DNA of 64,000 bases from Bathynomus jamesi (lineage: Eukaryota; Arthropoda; Malacostraca; Isopoda; Cirolanidae): the NCBI GenBank assembly GCA_023014485.1, contig JAJOZX010000945.1:743501-807500 (forward strand), given 5' to 3'. Under the pieces are notes generated by a model. It was given only the letters and a program-made list of their open reading frames with translations. It had not been told where the DNA came from and searched no databases. Positions within the stretch are counted from its first letter, which is position 1. Each line of letters begins with the position of its first letter. The position numbers and the translations under genes were made by a program. This document shows, in pieces, positions 52,331 to 62,376 of the stretch.

Positions 52331-53075
52331 TTATAATTTTTTCCCGTATTTGCAGGTTCCATATTTTGCGTAAGTCCTCCTGCAGATCTCTGGGTGGTAG
52401 AACTTGCATCTGTCTCCAAATTTACAATGACCATTATTATAGAAGAAATTGCATATTGGGGGATGTTCATATATACATTGTCCTCTTTTAAATCTGCAAC
52501 TATCTTTTATATAATATCTGCATATAATTCCTTCCCCATATTTACTCGTGGCCTTTGTTTTTTGCTCATTATTGGGGGACAGTTTCACTCCGTTCTTTTT
52601 AGTGTCCTCTTGTCTTTTCCTATTTGTACTATTTGTGTTAATATCCTTCCTTGTCATTATACTATCTGTTGTCTTCATACTCTTTCGCCTGCATGGTTTC
52701 GGCCTCGTTGTATGACGGAATTTGAGTTTTTTCTACTTCGCCTTTCTTCGTTTCTTCTGTTTTCCTCTCTTCTTTATTCCCACTTTTCTCTTTCAGTTTC
52801 TTCTCGTAGTCTCTTTCTGCTTTAAATACTGTAAAAGAGTTTATTTAGGTCATGCAGTTTTCGCAGAAAAATTTTGTCCCATTAAGTTGCTTCGTGTTCG
52901 TTATAGGGGAGATTTTTTCACCTTCCCATTCTAGGTATCTAAAATAAAAAAGCAGCTGACAAAGATCGCACCTCATCGCCTTTGTCTCATCTGTTACACC
53001 ATTGCAGATTCCACAGAGTTGCAGGAATTTATTTACTATTTCCATGTTACCGATAGAGGGTAGCAGCTGGTGCAC
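52331..53075 (-). pseudogene. LINE A ORF1 with PHD-like and three CCCH zinc fingers
   Basis: The first piece (53075-52845) starts MHQLLPSIGNMEI and has LCGICNGVTDETKAMRCDLC, ending FFCENCM: paired cysteines in PHD-finger spacing with the terminal CENC. After a frame break the second piece (52678-52331) has three CCCH fingers in a row (ICRYYIKDSCRFKRGQCIYEH, CNFFYNNGHCKFGDRCKFYH, CRRTYAKYGTCKYG). Together they give a nucleic-acid-binding ORF1. Such PHD/CCCH ORF1 proteins are known in some CR1/L2-type LINEs. Confidence 0.8.
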
Positions 53076-53837
53076 AAAAGTGACTCAAACAGGGTATTAT
53101 GGGAAGTATTGTTATAATGTAATGTTATAATGTTTCAGACCAACAAAGACCCTAGGATCGACTCATGGCTGGCCTACCTAACTGTGTTCGTAATTGTGTA
53201 TGTCCTCCGTGGTGGCGGAGGGGACCTACAATTTTACGTGGGTTCCGAACCACAAGAACATAAGAAATTTATGTAAAAACTACATGTACATTGGCAACGA
53301 CCAATTTTTACAGAACTAAATAATTATCAATTTAAAACTAATTAAATATCGATTTAAAACTAAAGATAGAATCTCTGGATCCAGAGGATCAAGTCATAAC
53401 CGACATGCAAATATATCAGATCCAAAGAATCCAGTCAATTTCATTACGGTATCCATCAATACTAGTACCTTGCCAACAAAAAATAAGTCACGGTCCATAT
53501 CGATTGCGGACCAAGTCAAAATTTACCACCATATACATTACAATATATACTTAGGAGGAAAGGTGTAGGTGTGGCTATAAAGACTGTACAGTAATGTAGA
53601 AATGTGTGTGCACCCATTTTGGGTCTCCCATTTAAAGGTGTTTGTGGGGCAAGTGAAGATCATGAGTTTTTCAATACCTCACAGTACTATGGGGGGCACC
53701 GCTCGGCAGAGGAATCTCTTTAATGGGGTGTGTAAGGACAGAGAGTATCCCCTAACCCAAGATGCTGCCTCCCTATATCCCACAACACTTGTGTTGAGCT
53801 GTGGGATCTATCACCACAAAGCCTTAATTTTACTACC

Positions 53838-54242
53838 TTAAACTATACCCAATCTATCAACATATTTGTCTAATCGATTTTTAAACATGTTTATAGAAGT
53901 GCTACTAATTACTTCTACCGGCAAACTATTCCAGGTATTTACTATTCTATGCGTAAAAAAGTTTTTGGCAACTGCTGTCTCGAACCTTCTACTTGCCAAC
54001 TTACACCCGTTATTTCTAGTCCTATTATATTGAGATATTTCGAAAAAGCTATCTCTATCTACGTTATCGAACCCATTCATAATTTTGAAAACCTGGATTA
54101 GATCACCCCTTAGCCTCCTGGTCTCGAGTGTAGTCAATTTTAACTCCTTGAGCCTATCCTCGTACGACTTTGACCTAAGCGACGGAATCATCTTAGTTGC
54201 TCGTCTTTGAATTCTTTCGATTTTGTCTATATCTTTGCGCAT
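53838..54242 (-). pseudogene. LINE B ORF2, C-terminal end
   Basis: 134 residues: IERIQRRATKMIPSLRSKSY, LETRRLRGDLIQVFKIMNGF and FFTHRIVNTWNSLPVEVI, ending with a short basic tail. This continues the 54353-55756 reading frame after a frame break near 54330. Confidence 0.85.
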
Positions 54243-54352
54243 ATGCGGATTCCAAAATTGGACCGCGTACTCGAAATGGGGTCTAACTAATGATTTATAA
54301 AGTGGAACTATAATATCGCGCGATTTGTACTAAAAATTTCGAGCTATAAAAC

Positions 54353-55756
54353 CTACACTTTGTTCGCCTTATTGACCGCTGCTGTACTTTGTTTCGCTAC
54401 TTTTAAATCACCAGTGACTATAACTCCTAAATCTTTTTCCTGCTCTACGCTTGTTAAATCTTTCCCTGACATACTATACGCAAAATTACCGTTACGCGAA
54501 CCTATATGCAAAATTTTGCACTTATCAACGTTAAATCTCATTTGCCATGTGACTGACCAATCAACGATTTTATTCAGATCTTCCTGGATTTTACCTCTAT
54601 CTTCGTCATTAATCGCCCTACCACCCAGCTTCGTGTCATCCGCAAACTTTGAAACTGTACTGACTAGGCCGACATCTAAATCGTTAATATATATAAGAAA
54701 AAGCAAGGGGCCCAACAGAGAACCCTGAGGAACGCCACTCGCTACATTAGCCCAACACGACTCCGCTCCATCAACGACCACCCTCTGTTTCCTACCTCGC
54801 AACCACTCTTCTAGCCAATTTATTATTACACCCCTGATTACATAAGCCTTAGTTTTTTCAATGAGTCTTTTGTGCGGCACGGTGTCAAACGCTTTTTGAA
54901 AATCTAAATACACTACATCAACCGCCCGATGTCTATCGTAAACGTCAACCACGCTTTGGAAAAATTGTAAAAGATTAGTTAAGCTTGATTTGTTCCGCCT
55001 AAAACCATGCTGCGTATTTCTAATTAGTTTATGCACTTCTAAGTGTTCGACTATACGATCCCTAATTATTGATTCCAGTAGCTTACCTACAACAGACGTT
55101 AAACTGATTGGCCTATAATTTCCCGCCGCACCTTTATCGCCTTTCTTAAAGATAGGTGTTACGTTTGCTAGCTTGAAATTATCTGGTACGGACCCCTCAG
55201 AAATAGACGCATTAAAAATCTTTGTTAGCGGCACAACAATGCTATCTTTTAATTCTTTTAGTTGTATGGGATATATGGAATCCGGCCCCGGTGATTTACG
55301 CGTTTTCATTTTATCAATATAGCGCATTACTTCCCCTTCACTAACCACGATATTATCCAAAATATTACCATTATCAAAAGGTATTATGTCTATGACCGTA
55401 GGGATATTCGTTACATCTTCTATAGTAAAAACTGACGTAAAAAATTCGTTTAGCAAGGTAGCCATTTCCTTGTTTTCAGAAACTAGATCTCCGTTTACAA
55501 TTTTCAAAGGCCCCAAGACACTTTTTACTGGATTTCTATTATTGACGTATTGAAAGAATGGCTTGGGGTTTTCTTTACCGTCACGAGCTATGGAGATTTC
55601 AAATTCGCGTTTGGACTTTTTTATTACACTTTTAGCTTCACGCCTTAGAGATATGTAATTGTTTCGTAACAACAGATTATCTTTATCGCACTTATATAGC
55701 CTATAAGCCCTATCTCTACTCTTTATAATGTCTCCTACTCTAGAAGTAAACCACAA
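54353..55756 (-). CDS. LINE B ORF2, reverse transcriptase (467-aa open frame)
   Basis: This is the longest intact coding stretch of the window. On the minus strand it runs from the connector (KKSKREFEISIARDGKE) through SPGPDSIYPIQLKELKD, PIFKKGDKGAAGNYRPISLTS, RNTQHGFRRNKSSLTNL and DVVYLDFQKAFDTVPHKRLI (catalytic Asp 1), then SGVPQGSLLGPLLFLIYIND, FADDTKLGG (Asp 2 and 3) and LGVIVTGDLKVAKQS. All catalytic Asp residues of the RT palm are present. The frame is closed by a break at about 54350, so it is not a complete ORF2, and the start codon at 55756 is only the first Met of the surviving frame. Confidence 0.9.
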   Translation of the reverse strand: MWFTSRVGDIIKSRDRAYRLYKCDKDNLLLRNNYISLRREAKSVIKKSKREFEISIARDGKENPKPFFQYVNNRNPVKSVLGPLKIVNGDLVSENKEMATLLNEFFTSVFTIEDVTNIPTVIDIIPFDNGNILDNIVVSEGEVMRYIDKMKTRKSPGPDSIYPIQLKELKDSIVVPLTKIFNASISEGSVPDNFKLANVTPIFKKGDKGAAGNYRPISLTSVVGKLLESIIRDRIVEHLEVHKLIRNTQHGFRRNKSSLTNLLQFFQSVVDVYDRHRAVDVVYLDFQKAFDTVPHKRLIEKTKAYVIRGVIINWLEEWLRGRKQRVVVDGAESCWANVASGVPQGSLLGPLLFLIYINDLDVGLVSTVSKFADDTKLGGRAINDEDRGKIQEDLNKIVDWSVTWQMRFNVDKCKILHIGSRNGNFAYSMSGKDLTSVEQEKDLGVIVTGDLKVAKQSTAAVNKANKV

Positions 55757-55913
55757 GGGCTTGTTGTTTACTTTCGCACGCTTAATTTTGTACGGTACAC
55801 ATTCCTCATTTATAGTCCTAAATACCGTTTCGAACGATTTTCACATTAGTTTTGCGTTGGAATTCCCTATTACGTTTTCCCAATTGACGTGTGAAAATTT
55901 ATTTCGAAATTTA

Positions 55914-56624
55914 CTAGTCTGCGTGCTGGAAATTAGGAATTTTAGTCGAGTTAGTTGGTTTCGAGTGACTTACTGAGAGGACAAACTCTACCATATTGTG
56001 ATCGCTATTGCTTAACGGTTCTATTACTTGAAGATCAGTAATTAGCCTATCATCCGTAGTTATTACTAAATCTAAAATACTGTCCAACCTCGTAGGTTCC
56101 CCAACCTTTTGAATAAGAAAGCTCTCCTCGAGAAAATTAACTAAACGATTGCCTTCCGCGTCTCCCTGCATTGTATCGTAATTCACGTTGGCGCAATTAA
56201 AGTCACCCATAACTAAAGCCTGCTCACTACCGATTATTCTCTTTAGTTCACGATATAACGCTTCGTCCGTATCAGCTGTTTGATTAGGTGGCCTATATAT
56301 AACCGCAACAAGAAGTTTGAAATCGTTCAATTTAAGTTCTGCTATAGTCGAATCTATCGGTTCTGGAATTGAGTGCTTTACTTCTATAACGTTCGCAATA
56401 TTATCTTTGATATACAACATAACACCGCCTCCTCGCCTACCTATTCTGTTTTTAACAAAAAGTCTATAACCTTTACTTTGATACTCCCCTACAAAGTCAC
56501 GTGTTTCAGTGCTAAGCCACGATTCATTTATCGTAATTAAATCATAGTCTTTACAAGCAATTAAAGAAAAAAATTCATTTATTTTATTTCGTAGGCTACG
56601 AGCATTTAAAGATAGAACCTTCAA
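55914..56624 (-). CDS. LINE B ORF2, APE endonuclease (open frame)
   Basis: The start at 56624 gives MKVLSLNARSLRNKINEFF (catalytic Asn 7), INESWLS (where TETWL is usual), RRGGGVMLYIKDN, VIYRPPNQTADT, VMGDFNCANVNYDTMQG (GDFN), and LSNSDHNMVEFVLSVS (SDH catalytic His). All but the Glu block look like a working APE nuclease. A stop follows at FQHAD, with a frameshift that separates it from the RT frame. Confidence 0.85.
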   Translation of the reverse strand: MKVLSLNARSLRNKINEFFSLIACKDYDLITINESWLSTETRDFVGEYQSKGYRLFVKNRIGRRGGGVMLYIKDNIANVIEVKHSIPEPIDSTIAELKLNDFKLLVAVIYRPPNQTADTDEALYRELKRIIGSEQALVMGDFNCANVNYDTMQGDAEGNRLVNFLEESFLIQKVGEPTRLDSILDLVITTDDRLITDLQVIEPLSNSDHNMVEFVLSVSHSKPTNSTKIPNFQHAD

Positions 56625-56674
56625 ATTGTTTGTAATTGCGACACCTTCGCGAGCGCAGGGGCAATTTGCGGAAT

Positions 56675-57727
56675 TTACGCTGGGACCGTTCGGGTTGCGG
56701 CAGCCTGAAAAGAAGAGACAGTATTATGAAATAGTCTTCCTAAACGCGCAGCTCCAACGTCATTAAAATGAAGTCCTTCTTCGAGGAACAAATCCCTCCT
56801 GCCGTAGAAACTGTTCCAAAAATTTGCAAAATGCACTCCTTCCTGTTGGCAAAGAGACTTTAGGTTATTGTTAATATAGGTCGCCTTGCTGTAGAAATCG
56901 CTTCGTTGGATAATTCGAGGAAGTATATCTGTTAAAACAATCTTATTAGTCTTCTCCTTTAGTCGCTCTAATAAGTCTCTGTACCTAGCCAGCAGTTCTT
57001 CCGATCTAGAATTTAAAACGTTATTAGTACCGACATGAATAACATACGTTGTGTCCTCGGTGGTACCGTCTGTAAAATGGTCAACACTATTAGTTTTATC
57101 CTCCACCCTTGCACCAGGGTAGCAGTAACGGCGCCTACGACGAGGGTTTCTCCCACAGAATTCCTCGAGCTGCCCTCGAACAATGGAATCACCAACGAGT
57201 CGTATTTCCGGTTCATCAGCATCTTCGAAACCTAAAACAGAAAACTTATTGCTTGTTATTACTGGTAGACAGGTCTTTGCTTTTCTCAATGGGGCTTCAT
57301 TTCGCACTCGAACGAAGGGTTGGGAACTAGGGGAAAAGAGAGGGTTATTAGTACTATTTATATTATTAGTAGAAACTGAGGCAGGAGGGGTCATAACTGG
57401 AGTCTCAAGGGATTCCAATTTTGCCGTCAGGAGCATCATGCTTTCTTCAAGTCTCACCCTGGCCTCCATCTCACGTTCTAACTCGTTCCTCAGCACTTCC
57501 AAGCTTGAGCACCACCTGCAAACTAACTGTTCATTATTATTAGCCATTGTAAACGCGTAAGCAGCAAATTTCCCTTCACAGCGACTGCAAGTACTTGACG
57601 GGGGTGCCATGCTTTTAATTAGTTGAACAACAAAAAACAAAAACAAAAACAAGCGTTTGGAAATTAATAAATTACAACGTAGGTCTACCGCGTTCTTGAA
57701 ACGCAGAAACAGGTTCTTGTAACACAA
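56675..57727 (-). CDS. LINE B ORF1 with SGNH-hydrolase domain (350-aa frame)
   Basis: The real start is probably the Met of MAPPSSTCSRC at about 57610, not the first Met at 57727. Residues after it have paired cysteines (CSRC, CRWC), then an acidic heptad-like segment LRNELEREMEARVRLEESM suggesting a coiled coil. After a linker the SGNH domain reads RLVGDSIVRG (nucleophile Ser), VIHVGTNNVLNS (block III), and EEGLHFNDVGAARLGRL (block V His). The residue three before that His is Glu, where copy 1 has Asp. The frame is intact. SGNH ORF1 domains in CR1 elements are thought to have esterase activity. Here that is inferred from motifs only. Confidence 0.85.
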   Translation of the reverse strand: MCYKNLFLRFKNAVDLRCNLLISKRLFLFLFFVVQLIKSMAPPSSTCSRCEGKFAAYAFTMANNNEQLVCRWCSSLEVLRNELEREMEARVRLEESMMLLTAKLESLETPVMTPPASVSTNNINSTNNPLFSPSSQPFVRVRNEAPLRKAKTCLPVITSNKFSVLGFEDADEPEIRLVGDSIVRGQLEEFCGRNPRRRRRYCYPGARVEDKTNSVDHFTDGTTEDTTYVIHVGTNNVLNSRSEELLARYRDLLERLKEKTNKIVLTDILPRIIQRSDFYSKATYINNNLKSLCQQEGVHFANFWNSFYGRRDLFLEEGLHFNDVGAARLGRLFHNTVSSFQAAATRTVPA

Positions 57728-57900
57728 ATTTATATTAAATTAATATAGAATTAAGCTACCGACAAAAGATCTGTAAAAGAAGAGTATTTATAACACTTAT
57801 CTGTCCGCGATTCGATCCGATTTTTTTCCTTTTCTTCACACGGTTTGTGACCACACACTACCTGACCTCTCGAAGCACGGAAAAATGAACCTCATGACCA

Positions 57901-58555
57901 CGTTTTCTGATTGATTTGAAAAACAAACAAGGCAAGCCACGTGCAGTAGCCTTGGTTTGATCAAATAATATAGTACTGAATAACGTCAATAAATGAAATA
58001 TATTCGTTAATGAATGATTAGTAGCACGAAGTAATTTAGTTAAGAATGCACGGAACACTTTTTTTTTAAAACACTTCAACGATAACCACTTATTCAATTG
58101 ATAACACTGGACACTCGAAAAAACACGTCTGTTCACAAGGAAAGACTGATCACATATTGGGTATTGGGTTGGGGTTGACTCAAGCTAAGTGAAGAAATAT
58201 TCTCCGTTACTCCGGGGGATAGGGGATGTGGCACGCTGTACTTCTCACTGATTGGTGCTCGCGACTGTGGCTGCGAGGGATAAAAAGAGGGTATTTGTAG
58301 GAATTTCGATAGGCAACTAATTTTCTTCACAAAGAAACACTAGAAAAAATGCTGTATAGATTAATTCGCTTCGTTTTTATTTACTTTTTTTGATACATGC
58401 CGCGATTTTTATTTTTATAAAGAAATACTACTATGCACTATGAATTAACTCACAATATCGGCACCATTTAAAACTGATTAACTGCAAGATTTTTACTGTA
58501 ATACTGCTTTTATTCGGCCTTCGATCGAAACACGTGTAACCGTCACACCAGCAAA
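57901..58555. other. Probable LINE B 5' UTR, then no gene recognised
   Basis: AT-rich DNA. Part of it probably belongs to the LINE B 5' UTR, but copy 1 is too diverged to set the limit. No frame with a recognisable domain. Confidence 0.4.
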
Positions 58556-58556
58556 A

Positions 58557-58559
<3 letters not shown>

Positions 58560-58629
<70 letters not shown>
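58560..58629. repeat. (TA)n microsatellite
   Basis: About 69 bp of pure TA repeats, among the longest tracts of the window. Confidence 0.95.
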
Positions 58630-58632
<3 letters not shown>

Positions 58633-59725
58633 CCAGAGTCACTCATAACTTCCTGGAATATGTTCTTTTCGTGTTACAATTTCATATTCAATATGGTTTT
58701 AAGTTTGAAAATAACACTTGTTATGAAATGCGAATTTATATTAATAATAATCAGTTTTCTATTGATGCTGCAACGATTTTAACATTACTTTTGCTGTTTT
58801 ATCTCCAGAAACGACTGTAACTTCATAATTATTCCTTTAACGCCTGTGTATTACCTCAGATGACTGGAGTCAGGGGCATGGAAGTACAGAAAAAGGAAGG
58901 CTACAGTCAAAAGCGAGTAACCTCTGGACTTAAAATATTTTAGTATGTAAGATGAAAGTTAGCATTCTTAAGGATGAAGTATACAACAATACAATGACGA
59001 ATCAACTCACTGATAATGAAATCAGAAAAAACACAAAGGTTAACCACTTTATTCTCCAGATGTAGGAAAAGCTCTCTACTCCAGTCAGCGGAAGAACCAG
59101 CCAACGGAGGCTTCAGACTGAGGCTAATTCAACCGCAAGAAGAACAGCGAAAACCACTCTTAAATTAAAAACAGAAACACCTTATCCCTTTGTGGTAAAA
59201 AACTTTAATTTAACCGCTGATAAATAGCTAGGATTTTGTAGAGCAACGAAGACCAGGTCATGCGATTTGCGCATTGTGCATTATCCCAAATACTGTAAAA
59301 TCACTATGAATCGTCTTACACAAGTCATGGTTTGGGATGTTTTTACGTTCATGCCAAAAGGAAACACTTTCGCTGAAAACCGCGAATTCCTTATCCACTG
59401 AAACATCCTCAAACAAGATGCTCCGAGAACAATGGAGGAGGGTTGATATTCGTGGTTTCAGCAGGGTGGGACACCTTCCCACACAGAATAAAGTTGTAAA
59501 GTAATCGTTTGCGTAAACCCACAGTCCAACTCTGGAATGGCCTCGTAATTCTTCTTAACCTCAAACCTGTGAAAACTTCTAAATGTGAAAGGCCCTAAAA
59601 ATATGCCGGGATCCTGCAAAGATCCTCTTTTGACATAGAAAAATTTTGGTTGTTCGAGTGGCCCTGGAATTGTGCCGGAACCTTATCATGTCCATGCGGA
59701 ACAGGATGAAAACAATCATTGATGT
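58630..59725. other. No gene recognised
   Basis: About 1.1 kb with short frames only. The longest (minus, 59258-59482, ending in IMHNAQIA) has no recognisable domain. No TIRs found. Confidence 0.4.
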
Positions 59726-60202
59726 TGTTGTTGTTGTTGTTTAGCCGATCAGCCCACCCTGATCGAGCAAGCCGGAGGCACGCAGGTAACCGAACGCCCT
59801 CTCCGGAGTGGACCAGAGGTTCAGCGCACTAGTGATGTTGTGTTGTGTCCTATGTTGTGCTAAAGTGGTACAGTCTATCATAATGTGTTCAATTGTTTGT
59901 GGTGTGTCCTGGCACAGATGGCAGGTGTCGTCTGTGGAGTTGTCTAGTCTGTGTTTATATGTCTGTAAGTTGGGGTGATGTCCACATCGGAATCGTGCTA
60001 AGTTAACTCGATCCGATCTGCACAGGCTGATCTCTGGCCTGTTAATGGGTGGCGGCTTCGCACCTAGGATCGCATTTAGACCGAGTCGTGTCAGTGCTTT
60101 GTGGGTTAGGTGTGTGTGTATATATGTTTTCTGTACTGTGTGATGTTTGTGGGGCGTGGTATGGAATGGAGTATTTGGTTATAATGTGTCTCTGGTGTTA
60201 CC

Positions 60203-60892
60203 TTAATGGTGCGAGGTGTCGGTGCATGATTGTACAATGTACATGTAGTGGCAAGGGTGTTGTGGGTTACTTGTCGCTGCTGCCATGAATTGTGTTCCCC
60301 TCATGTCTAAATGTTCCCTATCTTTCAGTATTTTTTTTTCTGTGTGCAGGTGTTCTGTTGGTGTTGTTTGGGTGCATCCTGTAATGATACGAAGTGCGTT
60401 GTTTTGTATTGTCTGTAAGGTGTTTATGTGTGTGTTTGAGATAATGGGTGCCCAGCATGGGCTAGCATACTCCATAACTGAGCGAATATTTGTTTGTATA
60501 TGAGTGATGTTGTTTCCTGCTGGTGTCCAAAGTTTGTGCCTGTTAGTACATTTGTTTTTAATGTCCTGAATATGGTTTACAAAAGATAATGATGTGTTGT
60601 ATGTGACCCCAAGTATTTTGGTCCTGTGAGTGTGTGGAATGTTGGTGTTGTTTAGTGTAATCTGTGGTGTTATCTGGTGTTCTTTTGTATTGTTTGTAAG
60701 CAAGGTGATGGTTGATTTTGTGTGCGCTACTTTGAGTCTACTGCGTGTGAGCCAATCTTGCATACTGTTTATGTATGTTTGCTGGTTATTTGTAGCGGTG
60801 TCGATATTGTTGTGGGTGGATGTTAGAGTGATGTCATCTGCACATGATGATAAGGTAAGCTTGTTATCTATGGGTGTTGGAATGTCATGCAT
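60203..60892 (-). CDS. LINE F ORF2, RT palm and C-terminal domain (229-aa frame)
   Basis: The frame reads HDIPTPIDNKLTLSSCADDI, giving the CADD box at its start, then TRSRLKVAHTKSTITLLTNN, ILGVTYNTSLSFVNHI, SVMEYASPCWAPIISNT and MRGTQFMAAATSNPQHPC. The catalytic Asp pair is intact, but the N-terminal fingers lie in another frame (60930-61163). The frame is only a fragment of ORF2. Confidence 0.8.
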   Translation of the reverse strand: MHDIPTPIDNKLTLSSCADDITLTSTHNNIDTATNNQQTYINSMQDWLTRSRLKVAHTKSTITLLTNNTKEHQITPQITLNNTNIPHTHRTKILGVTYNTSLSFVNHIQDIKNKCTNRHKLWTPAGNNITHIQTNIRSVMEYASPCWAPIISNTHINTLQTIQNNALRIITGCTQTTPTEHLHTEKKILKDREHLDMRGTQFMAAATSNPQHPCHYMYIVQSCTDTSHH

Positions 60893-60929
60893 GTATAAGT
60901 TGAAGAGTGTTGGTGTGAGAACAGAGCCT

Positions 60930-61163
60930 TCACTTGAGGGACCCCGTTCGGAAAAAGCTTGTTTTTGGATGACTTGCCATTAAATGTGACATGTATCTTC
61001 CTGAAAGATAGTTGCTCAGCCACCTTTTGGTGTTATTGTGTATGTTTGTGTTGAGTATTTTGTTTATGAGAGGGACGCGTGGGATAGCATCAAATGCTCT
61101 ACTAATGTCTATTGTTGCTAATAGTGTACGTTGAGCTGGTCGTCTGGAGTTGATGCCATTCAT
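60930..61163 (-). pseudogene. LINE F ORF2, RT core upstream of CADD
   Basis: LATIDISRAFDAIPRVPLIN and TKRWLSNYLSGRYMSHL carry the first catalytic Asp and the following helix. It is separated from 60203-60892 by a small indel near 60930. Confidence 0.8.
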
Positions 61164-61507
61164 GATGTGCTGCGTGATATTAGTGAGTAATGTCGTGGTT
61201 GAGTGGTGAGGTCTGAATCCATGTTGAGTAGGCGATAGTGGTATGTGTGGGTTGGTGATTTGTAAAATTAGTCTTTCTGTTACTTTGGAAGGTGTGCATA
61301 GGTTCCACTAAATACGAGTATTAAACCCACAATGAAAATGTAATTCCTTAAAACTTTATTTCATTCCAATAATAATGTTTGTCTAGCCCCCTTTCGTAAC
61401 GGCAAGGGCCATGTGACGATCACTACATTATTGGGTTTACATCTATATATATTTGTTTATGTATTTGTTTTACGTTGCTTTTTATAATCAATGTAAATTT
61501 CTTTCAG

Positions 61508-61660
61508 GAAATATAATTGCGTTGATTTCTGAGCTTCGTTCAGAAGTTGAAGGTCTGCAGAGCTCCTTTGAAAAAGAGAAATCAAGAACAAAAGAGTTGG
61601 AAAAAAGAATTCGACATTCAAATTATATTTCTTCTCCTGAAGAACTTGAAACTGAAACAG
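61508..61660 (+). CDS. Candidate host-gene exon, coiled-coil protein (partial)
   Basis: It lies between a good acceptor (TTTCTTTCAG, pyrimidine-rich) and a donor (ACAG|GTTTGT). It is 153 bp and phase 1 on both sides, so skipping or joining keeps the frame. It encodes IIALISELRSEVEGLQSSFE then EKSRTKELEKRIR and an acidic SSPEELETET end: charged heptad-like sequence, typical of a coiled-coil region. It does not look like any TE protein here. I do not recognise the protein. No other exon of the gene was found, since the neighbours at 61303 and 61740 are TEs. Confidence 0.45.
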
Positions 61661-61731
61661 GTTTGTAGGGATGACTGAAGTCGGATTTTAATGGCTATAA
61701 AATTAGTAAAGCCAAGGCATTATTAGCTAAA

Positions 61732-61739
61732 AGTTATTT
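61732..61739. repeat. Target-site duplication of MITE copy 1, left (AGTTATTT)
   Basis: Exact octamer repeated at 61952-61959. Confidence 0.85.
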
Positions 61740-61951
61740 GGTGCTACTATAGTATGCGGTCTACCTACGATTCGGCGTTCTACCTTTTAATTATAGCTTC
61801 TTATCTTGTTTACTAATTGTTTGTTTACATCCCAATGTCAATCGCCCTTGATGAATGGTTAGGTTTAGTCATGATATTTTCGTTAGTTTTAACGAGTATA
61901 TCATGACTAAACCGAACCAATTGTATGTAGACCACATACTATAGTAGTACC
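61740..61951 (-). mobile_element. 212-bp MITE, copy 1 (GGTGCTACT ends, 8-bp TSD)
   Basis: Inverted ends GGTGCTACTATAGTATGCGG and GGTACTACTATAGTATGTGG, flanked by the exact octamer AGTTATTT. The interior holds a second inverted pair (TCATGATATTTTCGTTAG). It is non-coding. Copy 2 at 63576-63786 lies in the opposite orientation. Confidence 0.85.
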
Positions 61952-61959
61952 AGTTATTT

Positions 61960-62345
61960 CATATATATTAAGTTTGAATTTAGAACGTTTAATAAAAAAA
62001 TTTTGATATCGCTCATCTTTTAATTGTAAATAAGGTCATAAATGAATTATTTATTGTTGCATAAGTAATGATTTCTTTATTTATTTGCATTACTTACAGT
62101 TGAGGATAACTTAAAATAAACAAAACTTGTTCAGAGACCGTCAATGAGTTTTCTCTTTCAGAAGACGAAACTTTATTTTAGTTTATGACTAATTTTTGTC
62201 TCTTAAAGTCCCTGTCTTTCAGATAATTTTTCACCGGTTCGAGATGTGTGAAATATGTTTATAGTATACACTCTATACTGGACTTTTTAAGTTTGGGCCT
62301 CTAGGTTTACATTGCTGCCTGAATGATAAAGGTAGTTTCTGTAGA
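61960..62345. other. No gene recognised
   Basis: AT-rich, non-coding by eye. It probably lies in an intron if the exon at 61508 is real. Confidence 0.4.
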
Positions 62346-62376
62346 AAAGCTTATATATATATATATATATATATAT
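62345..62376. repeat. (TA)n microsatellite
   Basis: About 28 bp of TA repeats before the P5 terminus. Confidence 0.9.

Larger units (their letters stand above)
47843..53125 (-). mobile_element. LINE family A, near full-length, with three insertions
   Basis: The minus-strand copy runs from its 3' end at (TA)n (47843) to a zinc-finger ORF1 whose start is near 53075. It is interrupted by a nested hAT/mariner MITE pair (49129-49982) and by a palindrome between (TA)n tracts (51211-51560). This is the only copy here with ORF1 and the endonuclease. Confidence 0.85.
53128..57900 (-). mobile_element. LINE family B, copy 2, near full-length
   Basis: It shares its 3' end motif and its domain order with 13245-17740 but has longer open frames. 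It begins (3') at about 53128 next to the LINE A 5' end. About 700 bp up to 53830 is a 3' UTR without a recognised gene. The ORFs follow at 53838-57727. Its 5' boundary is not marked by a target duplication that I could read. Confidence 0.85.
59726..61303 (-). mobile_element. LINE family F, copy 2 (jockey/I-group type), 5'-truncated
   Basis: The 3' tail is (AAC)n on the minus strand (GTTGTTGTTGTTGTTG at 59726). Homology to copy 1 (7288-9370) is strong base by base. It ends at about 61303 at the junction with a diverged flank, while copy 1 extends further in the 5' direction. Confidence 0.85.

Noticed and set aside
59258..59482. Possible host gene on minus strand
   Set aside because: Short, without recognisable domain or convincing splice sites.
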